Part shown: piece by piece, positions 5,786-13,738 of the stretch
Position numbering within the stretch: position 1 is the first letter of the stretch
Layout of the letters: each line of letters begins with the position of its first letter
Assembly (NCBI GenBank): GCA_031279305.1
Contig: JAITIS010000097.1
Coordinates: forward strand, 1-26,819
DNA length: 26,819 nucleotides
Direction: 5' to 3'
Source: Candidatus Margulisiibacteriota bacterium
Lineage (GTDB): Bacteria > Margulisbacteria > Termititenacia > Termititenacales > Termititenacaceae
Notes under the pieces: generated by a model
Told to the model about the DNA's origin: nothing
The model's database searches: none
The model's input: the letters and a program-made list of their open reading frames with translations, nothing else
Translations under genes and position numbers: made by a program

Positions 5786-8266
5786 ATGGCTGAAAAAAAA
5801 GTAGAAAAACCCGCGGAGGCGCCGCATAACCGGATCAAGCCCCTGCTCATCGAAGATGAGATGCAGGCCTCATACATCAATTACGCGATGAGCGTGATTA
5901 TCGGGCGCGCGCTGCCGGATATCCGCGACGGCCTCAAGCCGGTGCACCGCCGCGTCCTCTATTCGATGTACGAGAACGGCGTCACCCGCGACAAGCCTTA
6001 CAAAAAATCTGCGACTACAGTCGGCGACGTGCTGGGCAAATACCACCCCCACGGCGACACTTCGGTGTACGACGCGCTGGTGCGCTTGGCGCAGGATTTC
6101 AGCCTGCGCTATCCGCTGGTCGACGGGCAGGGCAATTTTGGCTCGGTGGACGGCGACAGCGCCGCGGCGATGCGCTACACCGAGGCGCGTCTGGCCCGGA
6201 TTTCCGAGGAGTTAATGGCCGATCTGAACTTAAACACGGTGGATTTTATGCCTAACTTTGACGAATCCCTGCAGGAGCCGGCGGTTTTGCCGGCGCGCAT
6301 TCCCAATCTGCTGGTCAACGGCTCCTCCGGCATAGCTGTGGGTATGGCGACGAATATTCCGCCGCATAATCTGGGCGAGATCTGCGACGGCCTAACCGCG
6401 CTGGTTGACGATCCCAAACTGCCCGATGCCTCGCTGTTGATGTTTATCAAAGGCCCGGATTTTCCGACCGGCGGCAATATCGTGCAGGTCGGCGACAGCG
6501 ACGGCATCCGCAATATGTACCTGACCGGGCGCGGCTCCGTGACCGTGCGCGCGCAGGTGTCCGTGGAGCCTGCGCATCAGAAAAAAGACCGGCAGTGCAT
6601 CATCGTTTCGGAAATTCCCTATCAGGTCAATAAGGCCGAGCTGATTATTCGCATCGCCGATCTGGTCAAAGATAAAAAAATCGCCAATATCGCCGATCTG
6701 CGCGACGAATCCGGCCAGCAGGGCATGCGCATTTATATCGAGCTGAAAAAAGAAGCCAGCCCCGATGTCGTGCTCAATCAATTGTACAAACACACCAATT
6801 TGCAGCTGAATTTTAACGCCATACTGCTGGCGCTGGTCGACGGCATTCCCAGAGTCTGCGCGCTCAAAGAAATTTTGCAGAATTTCATCAGCCACCGCGT
6901 GTCCGTGGTGACCCGCCGCACGCAGTTTTTGCTGCAAAAAGCCAGAGATAAAGCCCATATTCTGGCGGGACTGCTTGTCGCGCTAGATCAGCTCGACGCG
7001 GTCATCGAGCTGATCAAAAAATCTAAAACCGTGCCGGAAGCCCGCGAGGGATTGATGAAAAAATTTAAGCTGACGGAAAAACAGGCCGCGGCGATACTGG
7101 ATTTGAAACTGCAGAGATTGACAGCGCTGGAAACGGGCAAAATCCGCGAGGAATACGACGACGCCCAAAAAGAAATCGCCGATTATGAGGATATTCTGGC
7201 CAAGAAAACCCGCATTATGAAAATCATTAAACAAGAGCTGGCCGAGGTTAAAGAAAAATACGGCGACGCGCGCCGGACGCGTGTCTTGGGCAAAATCGAC
7301 GAAGTTAGCATTGAAGACCTGATCCCGGAGGAAGACGTGGCGGTGTTTTTGACCCGCGCCGGATTTATCAAGCGGATGCCGGTGACGACTTTTCGCAATC
7401 AGCAGCGCGGAGGCCGCGGTGTCTCTGGAATGGAAACGCGCGAGGAAGACCAGATTGATTCCATTTTTATCACCAACACGCACAGCTATATGGTTATTTT
7501 CACCAACCGGGGCAAGGTTTACCGCGTCAAAGTTTATGAGATACCCGACGCCAGCCGCAACAGCAAAGGCCAGTCCATCACCAATTTTGTGCAGCTAGAG
7601 GAAGGCGAGCAAATCACCGCGACCATCGAGGTGTCCGATTTTTCCCAGCCCGGCCAGTATTTGTTTATGGCCACCCGCAAAGGCACGGTCAAAAAAACCG
7701 AAGTGAATGAGTTTGAAAATCTGCGCCGTTCGGGCATTATTGCTATTACTCTGGAGGACGGTGACTCGCTGGAATGGGCGGCGCATACGGACGGTAAAAA
7801 AGATATTCTGATGACTACGGCGGACGGCGTCATTATCCGTTTTGATGAGGCGGATGTGCGCGCGATGGGGCGCGGCGCGGGGGGCGTTAGAGGTATTGCC
7901 CTCGACAAGGGCGACCGCGTAGTCTCGATGGATATTCTGGAAAAAGAAAACAAAGCGGATTACGCGGTGATCCTTTCGCAAAACGGCTATGGCAAGCGCA
8001 CCAAAGTCGACGAGTACCGCTGTCAGGGCCGCGCCGGCCGCGGGGTGCGCTGCGTCTCCCTGCGCGACAAAGACCGGGCTGTCAAAATGCGTATCGCCGG
8101 AGCCAAAGATAGCCTGATGATTGTCACTGCCAACGGCATCATTATCCGCCAGAAAGTCAAAGATGTTTCCGAGCAGGGACGCGCGGCGATGGGCGTGCGT
8201 CTCATCAAGCTCGACAAGGAGGACAAAGTCGTGGATATCGGCGTGATTAAAGCGGAAGAGGGATAG
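5786..8266 (+). CDS. gyrA: DNA gyrase subunit A
   Basis: GyrA is the DNA-cleaving subunit of gyrase; at 826 residues it has the usual length. The active-site tyrosine is Y131 in AMRYTEARL. The quinolone region reads HPHGDTSVYD, with Thr92 and Asp96 at the positions of E. coli Ser83 and Asp87; both are common natural states. The GyrA box, QRGGRGV at 540-546, separates gyrase from topoisomerase IV, and the C-terminal beta-pinwheel repeats run to the end. The ribosome site AAGGAG overlaps the gyrB stop, with ATG 9 bases beyond that stop, so gyrB and gyrA are one transcription unit. Confidence 0.97.
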   Translation: MAEKKVEKPAEAPHNRIKPLLIEDEMQASYINYAMSVIIGRALPDIRDGLKPVHRRVLYSMYENGVTRDKPYKKSATTVGDVLGKYHPHGDTSVYDALVRLAQDFSLRYPLVDGQGNFGSVDGDSAAAMRYTEARLARISEELMADLNLNTVDFMPNFDESLQEPAVLPARIPNLLVNGSSGIAVGMATNIPPHNLGEICDGLTALVDDPKLPDASLLMFIKGPDFPTGGNIVQVGDSDGIRNMYLTGRGSVTVRAQVSVEPAHQKKDRQCIIVSEIPYQVNKAELIIRIADLVKDKKIANIADLRDESGQQGMRIYIELKKEASPDVVLNQLYKHTNLQLNFNAILLALVDGIPRVCALKEILQNFISHRVSVVTRRTQFLLQKARDKAHILAGLLVALDQLDAVIELIKKSKTVPEAREGLMKKFKLTEKQAAAILDLKLQRLTALETGKIREEYDDAQKEIADYEDILAKKTRIMKIIKQELAEVKEKYGDARRTRVLGKIDEVSIEDLIPEEDVAVFLTRAGFIKRMPVTTFRNQQRGGRGVSGMETREEDQIDSIFITNTHSYMVIFTNRGKVYRVKVYEIPDASRNSKGQSITNFVQLEEGEQITATIEVSDFSQPGQYLFMATRKGTVKKTEVNEFENLRRSGIIAITLEDGDSLEWAAHTDGKKDILMTTADGVIIRFDEADVRAMGRGAGGVRGIALDKGDRVVSMDILEKENKADYAVILSQNGYGKRTKVDEYRCQGRAGRGVRCVSLRDKDRAVKMRIAGAKDSLMIVTANGIIIRQKVKDVSEQGRAAMGVRLIKLDKEDKVVDIGVIKAEEG

Positions 8267-8287
8267 ATAATCAAGAAAATTTGTTTT

Positions 8288-9083
8288 ATGAAAACAAAAA
8301 AACGAACCGCAGATATTTTGTACATACTTACAAATCCGTGTTTAAATGGCTGGGTTAAAATTGGCATTACCGATAATTTAGAACAGCGATTAAAAAGCCA
8401 AAACGGTGATTCCGCTTAGTTATAGGGTGTACGCGACCTTAAAAATAAGCGGCGAGCGCCTTAAAATGGCGGAACAGATAGCGCATAGTTATTTTGACAA
8501 GCATCGCGCTAAAGAAATAAATGAATACGGAAAAATATTAAGAAGCAGGGAGTTTTTCTTTATTGCGCCGGAAGATGCTTATGCCTATTTGGAAGAAATA
8601 AGAAAATTTGCGCAGATTGATAAAACCGCCCTGGAAAAATACAAGGAAAATAAGACAGATAAAGAAGCAAATTTAATCGCCGAAGAAGCTAGAGAAATCA
8701 GCGAAAGAAACACCACCGGCGGGGATATAAATTTTGCTAGTGATAATATTCGGAAATTATACGAACAGCTTAGAAATAAAATTTTAGAATTTGGCAACCG
8801 CGGCGAACAAATAATGGAAGAACAGCAAAAACATTACATTGCATTCAAAATAAATAGAAAAAATTTTATTGATGTTAAAATCCATAAAAATTCCCTAGTG
8901 TTGTTTTTTAATGTAAAATCTGGAGAGCTTCCAGATGAACGCGGGTTGACGAGAGACCTTGAAATAGACGGACACATAGGCCATCACGGAAATGGAGATT
9001 ATGACCTGCGCCTTACGGATAACAAAGACTTAGACTATGTTGTAAAGCTAATAAAATTTAGCCTTGAACAGAACTCCAAGTAA
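8288..9083 (+). pseudogene. GIY-YIG nuclease-like gene with DUF5655 domain, frameshifted
   Basis: ATG 8288 opens a 43-residue frame (MKTKKRTADILYILTNP...WVKIGITDNLEQRLK) ending at TAG 8417. The homologous continuation (IPLSYRVYATLKISGERLK...REFFFIAPEDAYAYLEEI) is in the +1 frame from about 8406 to TAA 9083. Together they form a T5orf172-like GIY-YIG domain, a charged linker, and a C-terminal DUF5655 domain (about the last 105 residues; YIAFKINRKNFIDVKI, GHHGNGDYDLRLTDNKDLDYV). One extra base, or loss of two bases, near 8403-8416 would explain the break; an assembly error or recoding cannot be excluded. The gene is visibly richer in A/T than gyrA and nifS on either side, suggesting acquisition. 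The second part could also be translated alone from GTG 8406. Confidence 0.8.
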
Positions 9084-9334
9084 CCGCTGGACAAAACCTG
9101 ATGGCTGAAATCAACAAAACTTATGAGCTGGTTGTCCGGGAATTTACCGAAATAAAAACAAAGGATTTACAGCGCAGAGCGCCGAGCGTTGATAGAAATT
9201 CTGCTGAGGAGCCGGCTCTGCCCGCGCCATTCACCAGTTTGCGCGCAGAAATATCAGGCGGGTCATTTTTCTGATCCGGGCGGTCGAGAACTAAAAATAA
9301 TTATTGCAACGCTGAACACAGCCGGTGTTTGTAG
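9084..9334. other. Intergenic region between the GIY-YIG gene and the cysteine desulfurase gene
   Basis: No convincing gene is seen here. ATG 9101 to TGA 9274 is an open frame of 57 codons (starts MAEINKTYELVVREF) without a ribosome site and without recognisable homology; it may be a decayed gene fragment. A perfect 10-base palindrome GAGCCGGCTC lies at 9209-9218 but has no loop or T-run, so it is not a terminator. Confidence 0.4.
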
Positions 9335-9340
9335 TATAAT
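9335..9340 (+). promoter_or_regulatory. -10 box of the cysteine desulfurase gene (near-leaderless)
   Basis: A perfect TATAAT lies eleven bases before ATG 9352. The expected RNA start is within about five bases of the ATG, leaving no room for a Shine-Dalgarno sequence. The -35 region is weak (CTGAAC at 9312-9317). Confidence 0.6.
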
Positions 9341-9351
9341 GCGCTTTACTT

Positions 9352-10518
9352 ATGAAACGCATCTATCTGGATAACAACGCCACGACAATGGTTTCTCCGG
9401 CCGCCGCTAAAGAGCTGGCCAAGTACCAGTCTATTCATTACGGCAATCCTTCTTCTTTGCATAGTTTTGGCCTAGATACCCGCCCGGAACTGCGTAAAGC
9501 GCTGGACCGGATTTACCGGCTGATCAACGCCGCGGACGAGGATGATGTGCTGATCACCTCCGGCGCGACGGAAGCCAATAATCACGTGATCAAATCTATT
9601 TTTCTGGCCAATCAAGGCAGCCGTAAAAATCATTACATCACTTCCAATATTGAACACCCGACGGTCTACAATACTTTTCAATATCTGGAAAAACTCGGCG
9701 CCGAAGTGACCTATCTGCCCTGTGCTAAAAACGGCCTGCTCTATCCAGAACAGATCGCGGCCGCGCTGAAAGACAGCACGGCGCTGGTTTCCATAATGGC
9801 CGCCAATAACGAGATCGGCACAATACTGCCCGTGCCGGAAATTGCGAAAATCTGCCGCGGACGGAAGGTGCTGGCGCATACAGACGCGACACAGGCTCTT
9901 GGCAAATTTCCGGTGAACGCGCGGGAGCTGGGCGTGGATTATCTGTCTTTTTCCGCGCACAAATTTCACGGGCCGAAAGGCATCGGCGGCCTGTACATAC
10001 GCCAGGGCAAAAGGCTGGAGCCGTTTTTTCACGGCGGGGAGCAGATGGCTAGCCTGCGCGCAGGCACGCTCAATGTGCCGGGCATTATTGGCATGGGTGT
10101 TGCCGCCGCTGAAGCCCTGGACGGTTTGGACTATGAGGCCGCGGAGGTAAAGCGTCTGCGCGATAAACTAGAAAATTTTATCCTGCAAAATATTCCCGAC
10201 ACTTTTCTAAACGGCGACAAACAGCGGCGCACGCCCAACACGCTCAACGTCGCGTTCCAAGACTGCGAGGGCGAGGCTCTGCTCTGGGACCTCAATGAAC
10301 ACGGCATTGCCGCTTCTACCGGCTCGGCCTGCGCTTCCGAGGAGCTGGAATCTTCCCGTGTTCTGCGCGCGCTGGGCATCGATAAAGCGCTGTCGCATAT
10401 GGCGGTGCGTTTCTCGCTTTCCCGCTATACGACCGAGGCGGAAATTGATTATGTCATCTCCGTTCTGCCGGGGATTATCAAGAGGCTGAGAGCAATTTCT
10501 TCGGGCGGTTCAATGTAG
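9352..10518 (+). CDS. Cysteine desulfurase, NifS/IscS type
   Basis: This 388-residue PLP enzyme of fold type I takes sulfur from cysteine as an enzyme persulfide for Fe-S cluster or thio-cofactor synthesis. YLDNNATT opens the protein, TSGATEANN follows, HTDATQALGKFPV carries the PLP-contacting Asp, and the Schiff-base lysine is K204 in SAHKFHGPKG. The persulfide cysteine is C327 in TGSACASEE, the group I arrangement (NifS/IscS rather than SufS). No scaffold gene (iscU/nifU) follows; the next gene begins the V-ATPase operon, so its partner is encoded elsewhere. ATG 9352 is fixed by the family start and the -10 box just upstream. Confidence 0.95.
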   Translation: MKRIYLDNNATTMVSPAAAKELAKYQSIHYGNPSSLHSFGLDTRPELRKALDRIYRLINAADEDDVLITSGATEANNHVIKSIFLANQGSRKNHYITSNIEHPTVYNTFQYLEKLGAEVTYLPCAKNGLLYPEQIAAALKDSTALVSIMAANNEIGTILPVPEIAKICRGRKVLAHTDATQALGKFPVNARELGVDYLSFSAHKFHGPKGIGGLYIRQGKRLEPFFHGGEQMASLRAGTLNVPGIIGMGVAAAEALDGLDYEAAEVKRLRDKLENFILQNIPDTFLNGDKQRRTPNTLNVAFQDCEGEALLWDLNEHGIAASTGSACASEELESSRVLRALGIDKALSHMAVRFSLSRYTTEAEIDYVISVLPGIIKRLRAISSGGSM

Positions 10519-10524
10519 TTGATA

Positions 10525-10546
10525 TGTCAAAATTCTTTTTTTGACA
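10525..10546. promoter_or_regulatory. Inverted repeat overlapping the V-ATPase -35 box
   Basis: TGTCAAA (10525-10531) and TTTGACA (10540-10546) form a perfect 7-base dyad whose right arm contains the -35 hexamer of the V-ATPase promoter. It could be an operator, or a weak hairpin at the 3' end of the cysteine desulfurase mRNA. Confidence 0.45.
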
Positions 10547-10569
10547 AACCTGTTTATCTTGCCTAAAAT
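10541..10569 (+). promoter_or_regulatory. Promoter of the V-type ATPase operon
   Basis: TTGACA (10541-10546), 17 bases, TAAAAT (10564-10569): an almost perfect sigma70-type promoter. The -10 box ends seven bases before ATG 10577, so the operon mRNA most likely begins at the start codon. Confidence 0.75.
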
Positions 10570-10576
10570 CCCTCCA

Positions 10577-10885
10577 ATGACGCAGGACGTTTTAGCTGAA
10601 ATAATTGAAACAGAGAAGGCCGCCGCGGACTTAATCGCGCGCGCAAAAAAAGCTGCCGTGCTGAAAATGCAGGAAACCGAGCGGCGGATTTCCGCGCAGG
10701 AGCAAGAGTTAAAACAGGAATTAAAACACCAGCGACAGGCTTTACAAAAAGAGCTGGAAACCGAATACGCCAAAGAGACGGCTAAAGCGCGGCAAAAAAC
10801 AGCAGCCAGACTGGAGAAAATAAAATTAACAGAGGCGGATCTGTCCGGGGCAGCGGATTATCTGGCGCAAAAAATCTTAGCTTAA
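10577..10885 (+). CDS. V-type ATP synthase subunit G/H (NtpF-like peripheral stalk)
   Basis: This 102-residue protein is almost wholly charged helix (ETEKAAADLIARAKKAAVLKMQETERR...), the coiled coil expected of subunit G/H, which pairs with subunit E to form the peripheral stalk. It is first in the operon, as NtpF is in Enterococcus hirae. A TTG start at 10541 would add 12 residues but would coincide with the -35 hexamer, so ATG 10577 is chosen. No ribosome site precedes it, in keeping with a leaderless first gene. Thirteen bases separate it from the next start. Confidence 0.8.
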   Translation: MTQDVLAEIIETEKAAADLIARAKKAAVLKMQETERRISAQEQELKQELKHQRQALQKELETEYAKETAKARQKTAARLEKIKLTEADLSGAADYLAQKILA

Positions 10886-10897
10886 ACTGGAGAGATT

Positions 10898-12817
10898 GTG
10901 GCGGTCGCGGAAATCCAAAAAATGCAGATTTTTATTCTGCAGAAAAAGCTCCAAGAGTTTCTGGCCGGCCTGCAATCTTTGAGTTGTTTTGAGATCAGCA
11001 ATGTCGCCGAATATTTTGCCCCGGGGCAAAACGGCGCGGCGCTTAGCTTGCGTTATCAAAAAATTATAGATTTTCTGGACGCTCTGTTTCCCCGGCCCAG
11101 AGGGTTTATCGAAAATTTTATACAGGTCAAACCGGTGGTGAAAAAATCCGCGGCGGAGGCATTTTTGCAAAAACAGCCGCGGGAAACATTGTCCCGGCTG
11201 GAAAAACTGCAAAGTTCGTGGGAATTAAACAAACGGCGGATCAAACAGCGGAGTGGCGAGCTGGCTAGGCAGGAATTGTACGCAGTCTTTGGCCTGCCCA
11301 GAGCCAGACAAGCCGCGAAACTGCGCCGCGTCAGCGTAATTTTCGGGACGACTAAAACTGTTGATCCGGAGATAATGCAGGTGATCGCTCCAGGCACGGC
11401 AAAAACGCCGGCTTTTGTCCAGCTGTTTTGCCTGCGCGAGGATGAGGCAAACCTGCGCGATAGACTGTCTGGCGCAGGGTTTCAGGAAATAATTTTGCCT
11501 CTGCAAAAATTGGATTACGTGCGGGAAAGCGGACGTTTGCGAAACGCGCTAAAAAAAGCGCGGGCTCAGGCCGCCGCGCTTAAAAACAAACTGGCCGCTC
11601 TCCACGCGGCGGAATACCGTAAACTGGCGGTCTGGGCGGATTATTTAACCAATGCCGGAGAGCTGGAGGCCTGCGCTCTGAGGCTTAGCGCGACGGAAAA
11701 AACCGGTTTAATCACCGGCTGGGTGCCGGTGGCGCAGAAAAAACAGCTGATAAATTATCTGGAAAAATTCGCGGAATATCTGTATTGGCGCGAAGTTGAG
11801 CCGGCGCAGGGCGAAACGCCGCCGGTTGCCCTGCGCAATAAAATTGCCGCGCCGTTAGAGTCTGTAACCGCCCTGTACGGCCTGCCCAATCCGCAGGAAT
11901 TTGATCCGTCGCCTTTAATGGCGCCTTTTTTTATTCTGTTTTATGGGCTGGCTTTGTCCGACGCCGGTTACGGCCTGCTGCTGACGCTGGCCGCGGCGGC
12001 TCTGCTCTGGAAATTCCGGGCCAATCTAACCGCTTTTGGCCGGAAACTGTTGGCGCTTAATGTTTACTGCGGTGTCTCTACTATAATAGTAGGCCTTTTG
12101 ACCGGCAGTGTTTTCGGGATTGATTTTAATATTTTGCCTTGGCCTGTTGTAAAAAAATTTTTTCTCTCGGTTAAGATTATAGATCCGTTGTCCAATCCTC
12201 TGCCGCTGTTGGGTTTGTCGGTGGGACTGGGCGCGGTTCAGATTTTGACCGGCCTTTTCCTGCGTTTTCTGCTGGACGTCCGGCAAAAAGGCTGGGGAGA
12301 GGCTTTTCTCCAGTCCGGCTGCTGGACGCTGTTTTTGGCGGCGATCTTTAGCTATGCGGGCGCTTCGTTTGCGCGGCTGGACGCGGCGGCCAAAATTGCC
12401 GGTTATGCGGTACTGGGCGGTGTTGTATTTATGATCCTCACCCAGGGCAGACAGCAGAAAAATCCATTGTTGAAACTCTGCTCCGGTCTGCTCAGTTTGT
12501 ACAATCTTTCCGGCTACGTCGGCGATCTGCTGTCTTACACCCGTTTGTTTGCGCTGGGACTGGTGACGGCGGTGCTGGCGATGGTCATCAACTATCTGGC
12601 GGCGATGACCGGCGGGGTGCCGTTTATCGGCGTTATTTTAATGACGTTAATTTTTATTTTTGGCCATATTCTGGATTTTTTGATCAATCTGTTAGGCGCC
12701 TTCGTGCATTCCGCGCGCCTGCAGTATGTGGAATATTTTTCTAAATTTTTTGAAGGAGGAGGGCGCATTTTTAAGCCATTTGCCTGGCGGACGAAATATG
12801 TTAGTTTGGAGAAGTGA
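10898..12817 (+). CDS. ntpI: V-type ATP synthase subunit I (a-subunit, stator ion channel)
   Basis: This 639-residue protein is the membrane stator that carries ions to the rotor ring. The N-terminal half (about 1-330) is soluble with coiled-coil segments; the C-terminal half holds seven or eight hydrophobic helices starting near MAPFFILFYGLALSDAGYG. The conserved arginine that faces the rotor is R549 in LLSYTRLFALGL. The tail LGAFVHSARLQYVEYFSKFFEGGG is typical of the family. The start is GTG 10898 after a GGAGAG ribosome site. Length is close to that of other bacterial NtpI proteins. Confidence 0.93.
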   Translation: MAVAEIQKMQIFILQKKLQEFLAGLQSLSCFEISNVAEYFAPGQNGAALSLRYQKIIDFLDALFPRPRGFIENFIQVKPVVKKSAAEAFLQKQPRETLSRLEKLQSSWELNKRRIKQRSGELARQELYAVFGLPRARQAAKLRRVSVIFGTTKTVDPEIMQVIAPGTAKTPAFVQLFCLREDEANLRDRLSGAGFQEIILPLQKLDYVRESGRLRNALKKARAQAAALKNKLAALHAAEYRKLAVWADYLTNAGELEACALRLSATEKTGLITGWVPVAQKKQLINYLEKFAEYLYWREVEPAQGETPPVALRNKIAAPLESVTALYGLPNPQEFDPSPLMAPFFILFYGLALSDAGYGLLLTLAAAALLWKFRANLTAFGRKLLALNVYCGVSTIIVGLLTGSVFGIDFNILPWPVVKKFFLSVKIIDPLSNPLPLLGLSVGLGAVQILTGLFLRFLLDVRQKGWGEAFLQSGCWTLFLAAIFSYAGASFARLDAAAKIAGYAVLGGVVFMILTQGRQQKNPLLKLCSGLLSLYNLSGYVGDLLSYTRLFALGLVTAVLAMVINYLAAMTGGVPFIGVILMTLIFIFGHILDFLINLLGAFVHSARLQYVEYFSKFFEGGGRIFKPFAWRTKYVSLEK

Positions 12818-12868
12818 GCTTAAATTGAAGAAAACAGCCGGGCTGAGAAAAAAGAAAGGAGCAAAAAA

Positions 12869-13339
12869 ATGGATACTGGTTTGATGTTTGCGATTTTGGG
12901 CGCGTCTCTGGCTCTGGCTGGCGGCGGCATAGGCTCTTCGGTCGGCGTGGGGCTGGCCGGCGAGGTGGCGGCCGGCGTAGTCGCGGAAGACCCGGACAAA
13001 TTCGGCAAAACTCTGCTTTTGCAGGCTCTGCCGGGCACGCAGGGTATTTACGGATTTCTCGCGGCTTTTTGGGTGATACTTAAAATCAACCTGCTGGGCG
13101 GAGCCGCGCCTGTCTCGCCGGAAGCGGGACTGCAAATCTTATTCGCCTGTCTGGCGGTGGGCATCAACGCCCTGATTTCCGGCATTTTTCAGGGCAGAGC
13201 CGCGGCGGCGGGCATTGCGATGGTTGGCCGCAAACCGGATGAAGTCGGCAAGGGAATGATTTTTGCGGCGATGGTGGAAACTTACGCCGTGCTAGGGCTA
13301 CTGCTGACTATCTTGCTTTTGAACGGCATACAGCTCTAG
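12869..13339 (+). CDS. ntpK: V-type ATP synthase subunit K (proteolipid rotor, Na+-type)
   Basis: This 156-residue protein has four membrane helices as two fused hairpins and forms the rotor ring. It closely follows the E. hirae NtpK pattern: ALPGTQGIYGF in helix 2, GIFQGRAAAAGI in helix 3 and MVETYAVLGLL in helix 4. The residues that bind sodium in E. hirae (Leu61, Thr64, Gln65, Gln110, Glu139) correspond here to L54, T57, Q58, Q108 and E137, all kept. This supports Na+ rather than H+ coupling, though that remains inference. Only the second hairpin carries the carboxylate, as in NtpK. The ribosome site AAAGGAG precedes ATG 12869. Confidence 0.95.
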   Translation: MDTGLMFAILGASLALAGGGIGSSVGVGLAGEVAAGVVAEDPDKFGKTLLLQALPGTQGIYGFLAAFWVILKINLLGGAAPVSPEAGLQILFACLAVGINALISGIFQGRAAAAGIAMVGRKPDEVGKGMIFAAMVETYAVLGLLLTILLLNGIQL

Positions 13340-13351
13340 GCGGAGGCTGCG

Positions 13352-13738
13352 ATGGCGCTGGCGGAGCTCAAACAAAAAATACTGGCGGAAGCCCGGGAAC
13401 AGGCAGACCGGATCGCGGCGGAAGCGGCCGGAGAAGCCAGCGCTAAATTGGCTGCCGCCGCGAAACAATTAGCCGCCGCGAAACAATTAGCCGCCGCGGA
13501 GCTGGCCAAAGAGCGGGTGGACGCTCTAGCCCAGCGCCGGCAGCTGCTCGCTATGGAAACAAAACAAGCCGTGCTGGGGCTTAAACGTGTTTATCTGCAG
13601 CGGGTGCTAGATCTTGCGGCGCGAAAACTGGGACGCGCGAAACTGCCGCTGGAATTTGACGGCGCCAGAATACTCTCCGCCGGAGAGGCCGCTCCGGTGT
13701 CCGTGGCCGGGCTGGCGGAAAGGCTGTGGCCGTTATGA
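13352..13738 (+). CDS. V-type ATP synthase subunit E, short form
   Basis: Called from position (K-E-C-F order) and from a long alanine- and lysine-rich N-terminal helix (LKQKILAEAREQADRIAAEA), typical of the peripheral-stalk subunit E that pairs with G/H. At 128 residues it is well short of the usual 190-200; the globular C-terminal domain is reduced to about 50 residues (VLDLAARKLGRAKLPLEF onward). The helix contains the exact six-residue repeat KQLAAA encoded by an 18-base tandem repeat. The TGA stop overlaps the next ATG (ATGA), so the frame is intact and coupled. Confidence 0.75.
   Translation: MALAELKQKILAEAREQADRIAAEAAGEASAKLAAAAKQLAAAKQLAAAELAKERVDALAQRRQLLAMETKQAVLGLKRVYLQRVLDLAARKLGRAKLPLEFDGARILSAGEAAPVSVAGLAERLWPL
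13454..13498. repeat. 18-base tandem repeat within the subunit E gene, 2.5 copies
   Basis: The unit GCCGCCGCGAAACAATTA occurs exactly at 13454-13471 and 13472-13489, followed by a half unit to 13498. Each unit adds six residues (KQLAAA) to the stalk helix without breaking frame. Exact identity implies recent slippage. Confidence 0.9.

Noticed and set aside
6056..6075. Thr in the GyrA quinolone region as a resistance mutation
   Set aside because: Thr at the Ser83 position is wild type in many bacteria, and Asp is kept at the second position; sequence alone does not show resistance.
9209..9218. Palindrome GAGCCGGCTC as a terminator
   Set aside because: It has no loop and no T-run, so it cannot form an intrinsic terminator hairpin.
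10541..10576. TTG start extending V-ATPase subunit G/H by 12 residues
   Set aside because: The TTG is part of the TTGACA -35 hexamer of the operon promoter, and the extension has no family support.
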